Positions 36,091 through 45,400 of a DNA stretch of 64,000 nt are shown here, in pieces. The position numbers were made by a program, and so were the translations under genes. The notes under the pieces were generated by a model, which saw nothing but the letters and a program-made list of their open reading frames with translations, did no database searches and had not been told where the DNA came from. The stretch lies in contig OY282382.1 in the NCBI GenBank assembly GCA_958295905.1, positions 310,001 through 374,000 on the forward strand, written 5' to 3'. This DNA is from an uncultured Vicinamibacterales bacterium. GTDB lineage: Bacteria; Acidobacteriota; Vicinamibacteria; Vicinamibacterales; UBA8438. The number at the start of each line of letters is the position of its first letter. Position 1 is the stretch's first letter.

Positions 36091-39074
36091 CAGGCGCGCT
36101 CCACGTTCACCAGGAACGACTTGAACTCGGGGCAGCGGGTGTTCGCGTCCCCGACGAACGGGGTCAGCAGGTTGGCCATCGACCCCTGGGTCAGCCCGAC
36201 GAACCCCCAGTGGACGGGGATGCCGACGGTCCAGACCACCTTGCCGTTGACGCGCAGCGGCTTGATGCGCTTGGTGACGATGGCCGTCCCCTGCACCTCG
36301 CCCCGCTTCGACCAGACCCGCACCTGGCTGCCGTTCGGAATCCCCTTCTCCGCGGCCAGCCCCTCGGGCAGCTCGACGAAGAAGTCGGGCATCGCCTCCA
36401 CCAGGTACGGCACGTTGCTCGTCACGAAGTGCTCGCGCTCGACGACGCGGTAGACGGTGCACGCGTAGGGGAAGTCGTCGTCACCGGTGGCCAGCGACTC
36501 GCGCACCCCGTCGTACCAGCGGATGACGGGGTTGATCGGCACGTTGTCGTGCATCACGTTCGGCGACGGGCTCTCCACCGGCTCGTAGTGCTCCGAGAAG
36601 GGGCCGTCCGCGAGGTGGCTGCTGAAGAGGCGCGCCACCCCCTCCTCGGTCATGATGAACGCGCCGGCCGCGTCGGGCGGCGTCGTCCGGCCGTAGTCGG
36701 GGACGTCGCCGATCCACTCGCGGCCGTTCCACGCGATGCCGGCCCGGCCCGGGTCCCACGGCCGTCCCTCGGCGTCGGCGGACGCCCGGTTGTACAGCAC
36801 GCGGCGGTTGGCGGGCCAACTGAACGCCCAGTCGTGGTGCATGCCGAGACCGGTGGGGTCGGCGGTGCCGCGGCGCTGCATCTGGTTGCCGGCCTCGGTG
36901 AAGCTGCCGGTGTAGATCCAGTTGCCCGAGGCCGTCGTCCCGTCGTCGGCGAGCTCGCCGAACGACGAGAGCAGCCGCCCCGTGCGCCGGTCGTAGCCGT
37001 TGATCTCCTTCGCCAACTCGACCATCGTCGGCTCGCGCGGGTTCAGGTAGTCCCACGTCAGGTGCTGGATGGCGTCGTTCCAGGCGCCGCCCTCCGCCTG
37101 GTACAGCTCTTTCACCCGCCAGAAGAGCTCGGACAGGATCCAGGTGTCGGCGCGCACCCCGATCGGCGGGTCGATGGCCTTCTCCTTCCACTGCGCCCAG
37201 CGCCCGCTGTTGGTGAACGAGCCGTCGCGCTCGATCCAGTGGGACGAGGGCAGATAGAGCACCTCGGTGTCGATCTGGGCCGGGTCCATGCCCGGCGCCT
37301 TCCAGAACTCGGCTGAATCGAGCATGAAGGGGTCGATGACCACCTTCCACTTCAGCTTCGACATCGCGTCGAGCAGGCGCGGCACGTCGGGGCCGGCCAG
37401 CAGCGGGTTGAAGCCGAGGGCGACGAAGCCTTCCAGCGTCCCTTGATGCGCCTTGTCCCAGATCGACAGCCACGTCGCGTCGCCGTCCTGCTTGGCGAGG
37501 TAGTGGTAGGCGAAGTCGTTGTCGCGCGTCGCCTGCCCCCCGAACCACGCCTTCATCTGCGAGACGTAGAACTTCGGGTAGTTGCCCCAGTAGTTGACGG
37601 TGTCGGCGACGAGCGGCCGCGGCGTCGAGTCGCGCAGGTGCGCGGCCAGGGACGCCTGCGGCGGCGTCGGCACCTTCAGGTAGCCGGGGAGGATGCCGGC
37701 GACGATGGCGTGGTCCGTGGCTCCCTGCACGTTGGCGTGCCCGCGCAGCGCGTTGATGCCGCCCCCGGGCCGGCCGATGTTGCCGAGCAGCAACTGCAGA
37801 ATCGCCGCGGTGCGGATGATCTGGCTGCCGACCGTGTGCATGGTCCAGCCGACCGCGTACATGATCGTCCCGACCCGGTCGGCCCGCCCCGTCGAGCAGA
37901 TGATCTCGGCCATCCGCAGGAACTCTTCCGCCGAGCAGCCGGCGACGTCCGCGACGACGTCGGGCGTGTAGCGGTCGTAGTGCTGCTTCAGGAGCTGGAA
38001 GACCGAGCGCGGATGCTCGAGCGCGGGGTCGCGGCGGACGTAGCCGTCCGGCCCCCGCTCGTAGTCCCAGGCCGTCTTGTCGTAGTTGCCCGCGGCCTCG
38101 TCGAAGCCCGCGAAGAGCCCGTCGGCGAAGCCGTACTCCTCCCCGACGACGAACGTCGCGTTGGTGTGGGCGCGCACGTAGTCGGCGTGGTGCAGGTCGT
38201 TCTCGAGCGCATAGCGGATCAGCCCGCCGAGGACCGCGATGTCGGACCCGGGCCGGATCTGCATGTGGCGGTCGGCGACGGCCGACGTCCGGGTGAAGCG
38301 CGGGTCGATGGTCAGGAGCTTCGCGCCCCGGTGGTCACGCGCCTCGACCGCCCACTTGAACCCGCAGGGGTGGTTCTCCGCCGGGTTCGCCCCCATCACC
38401 AAAATGACGTCGGTGTTCTTGATGTCCTTCCAGTGGTTGGTCATCGCCCCGCGGCCGAACGTGGCGGCCAGACTGGCCACCGTGGGGCTGTGTCATATGC
38501 GGGCCTGATGGTCGATGTAGACCAGGCCCATCGCCCGCATCGTCTTCGTGATGAGGTAGGCGTCCTCGTTCGAGACGGTGGCGCTGCCGACCCACGCGAT
38601 GCCGTCGGCGCGGTTGACGACGCGCCCGTCGTCGTCGCGCCCGCGGAACGAGGCGTCGCGCGAGTCCTTGAACTTGCGCGCGAACCAGTCCATCGCCGTG
38701 TCCCAGTCGACTTCTTCCCAGTCCGCCGCCCCGGCCCGGCGCAGCAGCGGCTGGTGCCGCAGCCGCGGGCTGATCGCGAGCTGCATCTGCGACGCGCCCT
38801 TCGGGCAGAGGGTGCCGCCGTTGATGGGGCTGTCGGGGTCGCCCTCGACGTGGATGACGGTGTTCTTGGTGTTCAGGCCGCCGCTGCCGTGGACGTACGC
38901 GATGGTGCCGCAGCCGACCGCGCAGTACGGGCAGACCGTCCGGTACTCGGTGGCGTTGCGGATCTTGAGCTGGCGGACGGCGGCGTGGGCCGGCCGCAGG
39001 TCGAAGCCGAGGGCGCTGACGGCGAGGGCGCCGGTGACGGAGGTCTTCAGGAACGTGCGGCGCGAGATGTCCAT
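36090..39074 (-). CDS. fdhA: Formate dehydrogenase major subunit, selenocysteine-containing
   Basis: 994 residues if the TGA at 38495-38493 is read as selenocysteine (residue 194). The sequence across it, YIDHQARI-U-HSPTVASLAATFG, matches the ARV-U-HGPTVASLA motif of FdnG. Just after the UGA a hairpin (38481-38463) has a 7-bp stem and AGUCU loop, like the E. coli fdhF SECIS. The N-terminus has a twin-arginine signal (RRTFLK) and a 4Fe-4S motif CPYCAVGCG. Molybdopterin-binding segments such as TIDPRFTRTSAVAD follow. It oxidises formate in the periplasm. The ATG at 39074 has GGAG five bases upstream. No selA, selB or fdhD is in the window. Confidence 0.93.
38463..38481 (-). promoter_or_regulatory. 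Bacterial SECIS-like hairpin
   Basis: On the mRNA, GGUGGCC and GGCCGCC pair (one U-G) around the loop AGUCU, 11 bases after the UGA. E. coli fdhF has the loop GGUCU in the same place. Confidence 0.8.
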
Positions 39075-39142
39075 AGGGGCTCCGTGCTCCCGCCGTTATA
39101 CCACAACCGCGCCGGGCGGGTTGGCCCAACCGTCGGCGCGCA

Positions 39143-39320
39143 GGAGCATCCCACGCTGACGGCGCGTGACGACCCGCCCCCGATTCGAGGGGCGCCGCCG
39201 TCTTGCCGACCGGCCGGCGCCGCGTGAGACCCACGATTCCGCCCGTTCGGAGCCCCGGGACCCGCCGCGATGCCGCCTGCGCACGGCGGTGGCGGAGCGT
39301 GGGATGGTCCTGGTCGGCGC
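39143..39320. repeat. Repeat family A, second locus
   Basis: GCATCCCACGCTGACGGCGC, CCCCCGATTCGAGGGGCGCC and GTGAGACCCACGATTCCGCC appear in the same order as at 2840-3030, with scattered substitutions. Confidence 0.8.
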
Positions 39321-39464
39321 GTCGGGCGGCGGCGCGGCGCCGGGGGCGGGGTGTCGACGGCCGCGCTTGCCGCCTGCGCACGGCGGTGGCGGAGCGTGGG
39401 ATGGTCCTGGTCGGCGCGTCGGGCGGCGGCGCGGCGCCGGGGGCGGGGTGTCGACGGCCGCGCT
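39271..39464. repeat. Perfect 97-bp tandem duplication
   Basis: The unit starts TGCCGCCTGCGCACGGCGGT at 39271 and again at 39368 and ends CGACGGCCGCGCT. I found no difference between the two copies. Confidence 0.93.
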
Positions 39465-39531
39465 TCACCGGATTTGGAAACGATTCACGCGCCGCGGGGC
39501 GGCCCGAGGCCGCGTATACTGCCGACCGTCG

Positions 39532-40983
39532 ATGCGATCGTCCCCCGGCACGCCCCGCTACCGGTTCGCCGGTCACACCCTGTCCCCCGCCCGCCGGACG
39601 CTCGTCCGCAACGGCCGGGAGCTGCCGCTGATTCCGCGCTGCTTCGACCTGCTCGTCCTGCTCGTCGAGCGGCGGAACGAGGCGGTGTCGAGGCACGACA
39701 TCCTCGACGCGGTCTGGAGCGACGTCGTGGTCACCGACGGCGCCCTGAGCCAGGCGGTCCGGATTCTCCGGCGCACGCTGGGCGACGATCCGCGCGAGCC
39801 GATCTTCATCCGCACGGTGCCGCGGCACGGTTACCGCTTCGTCTGCGGCGGCGTCGTCGAAGAGCCGGACGAAGGGCCGCCGGAGCCGGTGCGGGCCGCC
39901 GCGGAGCCCGTGCCGGATCCGCCGGAGCCCGACCCGAACGCCTCCTTCGACCGGGCCCTCCAGGCGCTGCTCGACGACGACGCCGGCGACCCCGAAGGCG
40001 CGGACGTCCGGCGGCGGCAGGCGGCCGAGACCCTGCACCAGCAGGGCACGGCGGAGGCCCTCGACCGGCTGGACCGCAGAAAGGGGCACGCCGTGGCCCG
40101 CGCCTATCTGCGCGAGACCCGCTGGGACGTCCCGGGGGCGGGGCCGGTCCCGCTGCTCGGACATCCGGGTTGGCTGGCGGCGGCGGGAATCCTGTTCCTG
40201 CTTCGCCTCCGGCGCGTGGCCCGGCTGGCCGGGCGGCGGTGGCTGGCGGCGGCCGCCGGGGGCGCGGCCGCGGGGGCGATCGGCGGCATCCTCGGCGGCC
40301 TCGTCCTCCGCTTCGGACCCGGGTCGACGGCCGGCAGCGGCGTGCTGGCGATGCTGCCGCTTCTCGGGACCACGGTCGGCGGCGTCGCGGCGGCCGGGGT
40401 CGGAGCCGGTCTGGCCGCCGCGGAAGCCGCCTTCCGCGCGCGGCGGCGGCTCGCGCTCGCCGCGGCGGGGGCGTCGAGCGGTCTCGCCGTCGGCGCGGCC
40501 GCCCATCTCCTGGGACGCCTCGTGCTCGAGGGCCTGTTCGGCCGCGATCTCTCTCCGGTGACCGGCGCCGTGGAAGGCCTGGTCCTGGGGGGGGCGGTCG
40601 GGCTGGGGTACGGGTTGGCCACGCCGACCGCGGAGGGCGGCATGGCCACCCCCCACGGGCTCGCCCGGGTCCGCGCCGCTCTCCTGACGGGTCTCGCCTG
40701 CGCCCTGGCGGCGGGGATGCTCGGTTGGAGCGGCCGCTTCCTGGGGGCGATGAGCCTCGACTTCATGGCGCAGAGCTTCCCCGGCTCGCAGGTCGGCCTC
40801 GCGCCCTTGGCCCGCCTGCTCGGCGAGCAGACGCCGGGGGTCGTGACCCGGGTCGCGATCAGCGCCTTCGAGGGCCTGATGTTCGGCTCGGGCCTGGCCG
40901 CAGGGCTGACCCGGCGGCCGCGCGACCCCGCGGTCGCGTCGGGCGTTCCGCCGGCGCGGAACTCCTACGGGACCGGCCGTTAG
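39532..40983 (+). CDS. CadC-like membrane regulator: winged-helix DNA-binding domain plus Gly/Ala-rich membrane region
   Basis: 483 residues from the ATG at 39532. Residues 1-100 are an OmpR/PhoB-type winged helix (SPARRTLVRNGRELPLIPRC, DAVWSDVVVTDGALSQAVRI, RTVPRHGYRFV), the form found in CadC/ToxR-like membrane regulators. A Pro/Glu-rich linker follows. From about residue 200 the protein is strongly hydrophobic with perhaps eight to ten helices rich in Gly and Ala (AAAGGAAAGAIGGILGGLVL), unlike the single helix of CadC. It would bind DNA while embedded in the inner membrane; signal and target are unknown. The target may be the divergent fdh operon, by position only. Confidence 0.82.
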   Translation: MRSSPGTPRYRFAGHTLSPARRTLVRNGRELPLIPRCFDLLVLLVERRNEAVSRHDILDAVWSDVVVTDGALSQAVRILRRTLGDDPREPIFIRTVPRHGYRFVCGGVVEEPDEGPPEPVRAAAEPVPDPPEPDPNASFDRALQALLDDDAGDPEGADVRRRQAAETLHQQGTAEALDRLDRRKGHAVARAYLRETRWDVPGAGPVPLLGHPGWLAAAGILFLLRLRRVARLAGRRWLAAAAGGAAAGAIGGILGGLVLRFGPGSTAGSGVLAMLPLLGTTVGGVAAAGVGAGLAAAEAAFRARRRLALAAAGASSGLAVGAAAHLLGRLVLEGLFGRDLSPVTGAVEGLVLGGAVGLGYGLATPTAEGGMATPHGLARVRAALLTGLACALAAGMLGWSGRFLGAMSLDFMAQSFPGSQVGLAPLARLLGEQTPGVVTRVAISAFEGLMFGSGLAAGLTRRPRDPAVASGVPPARNSYGTGR

Positions 40984-40991
40984 CCCGCCCG

Positions 40992-41015
40992 TTTTCGGCC
41001 GCTTTCAGCGGAAAA
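40992..41015. terminator. Hairpin downstream of the membrane regulator
   Basis: CCGCT-TTC-AGCGG flanked by TTTT and AAAA, eight bases after the TAG. The flanks pair as well, so it could act in either direction. Confidence 0.4.
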
Positions 41016-41263
41016 TCACCGAACCGTCACTTCCCGCTCATGTCCCGGGGCGGCCCTGCACCGATACTGGACCGCGGGCGAATCCAAGCCCGGTCTCGGG
41101 AGAGGCGCGGCCGGGCTGCCGACAGCAGGGCGCGCCCATCATGAGTCGCTTGCAAGAACCAGAGAACGGTTGCTCCCACCCGCAGTCGGTTGACGGCGCC
41201 GCTTGGAACGCGGACGCTGACGCGGGTTCGACGGAGCACGTGAGCATCCGGGGAGACTGCGCA

Positions 41264-41479
41264 ATGATCGAAGGAAGACTCCGTCCCGGCGCCCGCGTCG
41301 TCGTGAACGTTCTGGTCGCTGCGCTGATCGGCATGCTCGCCGGCGGCGGGCTCAATGCCGCGCTCGGCGAGCAAGGCGCGGACACGCCGGCGCTCGCGCT
41401 GCTCGGCGGCGGACTGGCGGTCGCCGCCGTGACCGTGGCGCACGCCCGGCGGCGGGCGCGGGAAGCGCAGGACGACTGA
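41264..41479 (+). CDS. Small membrane protein
   Basis: 71 residues from the ATG at 41264, with GGGGAG nine bases upstream. Two hydrophobic spans (VVVNVLVAALIGMLAGGGLN and ALALLGGGLAVAAVTVAHA) separated by a short polar loop, and an Arg-rich C-terminus (ARRRAREAQDD) that should stay cytoplasmic. The frame is open to 41141, but the upstream part is polar and lacks a ribosome site. No family recognised. Confidence 0.55.
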   Translation: MIEGRLRPGARVVVNVLVAALIGMLAGGGLNAALGEQGADTPALALLGGGLAVAAVTVAHARRRAREAQDD

Positions 41480-41519
41480 TCGTGCCCAAAATCGTTCTCC
41501 GGCGCAGATTCCCAGCCAG

Positions 41520-42458
41520 CTAAGCCGGGACGCCGTGGGCGGCGAGACCGTCCACGCCCGGGATCTGCCCGGGCACCGCGGCGTCCGCGGCACGGCCGAA
41601 GTACTCCATCGGCGAACAAGCCCGCACGCTCTCCAGCGACCGCCCTGAGAAGAAATCCGAGATTAGCCTGGCGCACGTCGAGAACTGATGGAGATGGCAA
41701 AGGTGGTCGGCGCGGCGGATCGTCGTGAACGCGGCGTCGGGCAACGCCGCCGCCACCTCCCGGCCGTAGCCGGGTTTGGTGAGATTGTCATGCTCGCCGG
41801 CGAAGATCAACGTCGGCATTCCGGGACCGGCCGTCAGATCCAGCCCGGAGTGCGACAACAGCCGGATTGCGTTCTGTTCATACCGCCTCCGATTCTCGGC
41901 ACTGAAGTTGCGCACCGCCGACCGCAGGACCCGCTTGACGAGGGCGCCTTTCTCCGTGAGACGTTCGTCGGCGGACAGACGCTGGAGCATCATCGCCTCG
42001 AAGGCGTCCATCCTCCCTTCCCGCAGCAACAGGATCGACTGTTCGAGCGGCCGGACGTAATGCAACGGCATCTCCTTCATAGTCCCCACCAGCACCAATC
42101 GATTCACGATGTCCGGACGGGATTGAGCGAAACGGTAGGCCGCGGGCACGCTGTAGGAGGGGGCGGCCAAGTTCGCCCGGGGGACGCGCTCCGCCTCCAT
42201 CACCTTCAGCAGGGCGGACGCCAGGAAGTCGACGCCGTAGCGGGCGGGCAGCGGGTCGGCGGTGCCGAGTCCCGGCAGGTCGACCACGATGACCGGCGCG
42301 GTCCGATTGACGTATCCGGCGAGCTTCGTCCACGCATCCAGCGTCTGGAACGCCCCGGTCAGAAGCACGATCGGCTCGATGCGGCCCGCAGGATTGGGGT
42401 AGACCCGGTAGAAGTAGCGGAACCCGTCGAGACGGAGCTCGCAATCACGTCGGTTCAT
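41520..42458 (-). CDS. Alpha/beta hydrolase with an altered nucleophile elbow, last gene of the efflux operon
   Basis: 312 residues. Alpha/beta hydrolase fold with the oxyanion segment VLLTGAFQTLDAW, a lid, DLPGLGTADPLP, and a late Asp/His pair (GEHDN, RADHLCHLHQ). The elbow reads APSYSV around Ser101, so the usual Gly-x-Ser-x-Gly glycines are Ala and Ser; a nucleophile is still available. No signal peptide, so it is cytoplasmic. It starts 13 bases after the RND permease stop and must be co-translated with it, suggesting that it acts on the exported compound or on a precursor. No close subfamily recognised. Confidence 0.85.
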   Translation of the reverse strand: MNRRDCELRLDGFRYFYRVYPNPAGRIEPIVLLTGAFQTLDAWTKLAGYVNRTAPVIVVDLPGLGTADPLPARYGVDFLASALLKVMEAERVPRANLAAPSYSVPAAYRFAQSRPDIVNRLVLVGTMKEMPLHYVRPLEQSILLLREGRMDAFEAMMLQRLSADERLTEKGALVKRVLRSAVRNFSAENRRRYEQNAIRLLSHSGLDLTAGPGMPTLIFAGEHDNLTKPGYGREVAAALPDAAFTTIRRADHLCHLHQFSTCARLISDFFSGRSLESVRACSPMEYFGRAADAAVPGQIPGVDGLAAHGVPA

Positions 42459-42471
42459 GTTGTGTTTCTCC

Positions 42472-45400
42472 TCACGATGCAGTTGCCGCGGCGCGGGGGC
42501 GTTCCGCAGCGGAGAGGGGCGGCGGCGGCGCGGCGTCCGGCTCCACGCGGACCGTCACCACGTCGGTGTCGTAGTGCTGCTGATGACGTACCGACGACGC
42601 GTAGTGCCGCAGCAGGCGGTGCGGGAGTTCCCGCTCAATCGGCGCGTCGACGATTTCCCCGGGGCGGCCCCCGGGCCGGTCAAGACGGCTGCGGCGCGGA
42701 AGTCCCTGCCTCATCGGCACCTCGACGGTCTGGTCCCCGAACGGCGCCGTCCGGTCGTAGACATCCGCTTCATCGGCGGCGGCGATGAACCGCAGCTCGG
42801 CCGCGCCGCCGTCGCGGCGTGCAACCACGAGCAGACGCCGTCGGTCCGGCACCGCCCCCTCCCGCTGCTGGATGAGGATGAGCAGCGTCTCCTCGGCGGC
42901 CGCGCGGATCCGGCCGGTCATCGCGCCGCTCCAGCCCGCGCGGGCGGCGAACTGGGTCAGGAACTTGTCGATCTTCGGGTAGGCGTGGATGGTCAGGCTG
43001 GCCCGCAGGTGCCTGAACCCCTCGAAGCGGACCCGGAAGAACAGCGAGTAGAGGATCGGCACCACGCCGAGGATCAGCACGGTCGCGAACAGCAGCCCGA
43101 AGATGATCGCAATCGCCATCGGCTCCCACATCGGGCCGCCGCCGACCCAGAGCGGCACCAAGCCGGCGACGGTCGTGGCCGTCGTCAACAGGATCGGCCG
43201 GAGGCGCTGCTGCGTCGCTTCGAAGATCGCCCCCGCCGGGTCGAGCCCGCCCTGGTCGATCTCGATCTCGATCCGGTCGATGAGGATGATGGCGTTGTTG
43301 ATGACGATGCCGGTGAGGGCGACGCAGCCGAGCAGCGTCATGAAGCCGAAGTAGGACTGCGTGACGAGCAGCCCGGCCACCACGCCGACGAGCCCCAGCG
43401 GAATCGTCAACACGATGACGGCGACCCGCCGAATCGAGTTGAACTGGCCGACGAGCAAGAGCAGGATGATCAGCGCGGCGGCCGGAAGCTGCTCGAGGAT
43501 GGACCGGTTCGCCTGGACCGAAGCCTCTTCGTCGCCGCCGAACGCGTAGCGGTACCCCACGGGCCATCCGGCCTGCTCGGCCTCGAGCCACGGGCGGAGC
43601 TGCGCCACCACTTCGGACGGGGACACGCCCGGGGCGGGGGAGGAGGACACCGTCACCGTCCGGAGCCGGTTCCGCCGGCGGATGGTCGACGGCTCCCAGA
43701 CGACCGCGGGATCCGCCACATGGAGGAGCGGGACCGCCCGGCCGACCGCCGGGGAGTACACGTTGACGCTGTCGAACTCCGCCGCGCCGGTGTGGGCGAG
43801 CGTCGACCGGAGCACCACCGGCACGGCGTCGCCGCCCCCGCGGTACCGCGTGGCCTCGATCCCGCGGAGCGCGGTCTGCAGCGAGACCGCGACGTCCCGG
43901 CTGGTGACGCCGGCCCGGCGCGCCCGCGGCTGATCCACCTCGACCAAGATCTTCCTATTTACGCCGCCCCAGTCGTCGGCGACCGACCCGGCACCGCTGA
44001 GCGAGCTCATCCGCGCCTTCACGGTATCGACGATACCGAACAGAACGTCGTCATCGCGCCCCGACAGACGCACCTCGACAGGGGCGGCGACCGGGGGACC
44101 GAACGCCAACGGGTTGAGCCGGGCCTCGAGGTCCGGGAACTGCTTGATATAGAAGGCCTCGAGCCGCGGAATGAGGTCGGCCGCGATGACGCCGCGGCCC
44201 GTAGCGTTCAGGATCGAGAACGCCCGCCGTGGGTCGGGCGACCCGGGGCGGTGCGACGCGTAGAAGCGCGGTCCGCGGTCCCCCACGAACGTCACCCAGT
44301 TGGTCACCCCCCCCGCGGCCGGCGTCCGGCGCCCCGGCACCGCCAACTCGTCCGCGATGAACCGATCGACCGATTCCATCACCTCAATGGTGCGCTCGAT
44401 TGACGTCCCCGGCGGGAGCACGTACTCCGCCGTGAACGTCGGCTTGTCGGAGGGCGGGAAGAAGGCCCTCGGGATGAACCGGGAGCCCTGGAGCGCGAGC
44501 ACGAGCAGACCGGCGAGGGCGGCGAGCGCGAGGGCTCTGTGCCGCAGGCCGGCCAACAACAGCCGCCGGTACCAGCGGTAGAAATGTCCGCGGAAGCGTT
44601 CCGGCGTCCTGACCGGCCCGATTCTGAGGAACCGGACGCACAGCATCGGCGTCACCGTGATCGCCAGGATCCACGACGACAGGAGCGTGACGGTGACCAC
44701 GGTGAAGAGCGGAGCGGTGTACTCCCCGGTGGTCGATTGGGCCAGGAAGATCGGGAGGAACGCCGCGGCCGTCGTCAGCGACGAGACGAGCAGCGGACCG
44801 CGGAGTTCGCGCGCCGACCGGACCGCCGCATCGACCGGCCGCCGACCGCCGGCGATCCGGACCATGATCGATTCGGCCATCACGATGGCGTTGTCGATGA
44901 GCATGCCGAGCGAGATGATCATGGCCGCCAGAGTCACCTGATCAATCCCGATGCCGAGGACGGCCATCACCGGCAGCCCCGCGAGCATCGCCATCGGCAC
45001 GAGGGTCGCCACCACGAGTCCGGTCCGCAGACCGAGGAACGCCAGCGACACCGCCAGCACGATGACGACGGCCTGGAGCAGATTGACGAAGAAGCCACGC
45101 AGCAGGGTCTCTACGACCGCCGGCTGGAACGCGACGATGTCGAACTCGACGCCGACCGGGTACGCCGCCCGCAGCCGGTCCAGCGTAGCCGCGGTCTCTT
45201 CGCCGAGTGCGGTCACGTCGCCGCCGCCGCGCATCGAGACGCCGAACACGATCGCGGGCGCGCCGGAGGCGCGGACCGCGCGGCTGGGCGGATCGGCCCA
45301 GCCCCGGTGGATCTCGGCCAAGTCCTCGAGGTGGACAATCCCGGCGCGCCCGGGCGGCGTGACCACCGTGCGCCTGAGCTCGTCGAGCGACCGGAAGTCC

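Larger units (their letters stand above)
39075..39531. other. fdhA / regulator intergenic region with family A repeat
   Basis: No gene. Family A repeat at 39143-39320 overlaps a perfect 97-base tandem duplication (39271-39464). A TATAAC box on the minus strand (39095-39100) may serve fdhA, and TATACT at 39515-39520 lies 11 bases before the regulator ATG on the plus strand. Confidence 0.55.

Noticed and set aside
36090-38480. FdhA starting at the GTG after the TGA
   Set aside because: It would lack the signal peptide, iron-sulfur motif and active-site residue.
38493-39074. Separate 193-residue gene ending at the TGA
   Set aside because: The TGA is best read as selenocysteine; both halves are one FdhA and a SECIS-like hairpin follows.
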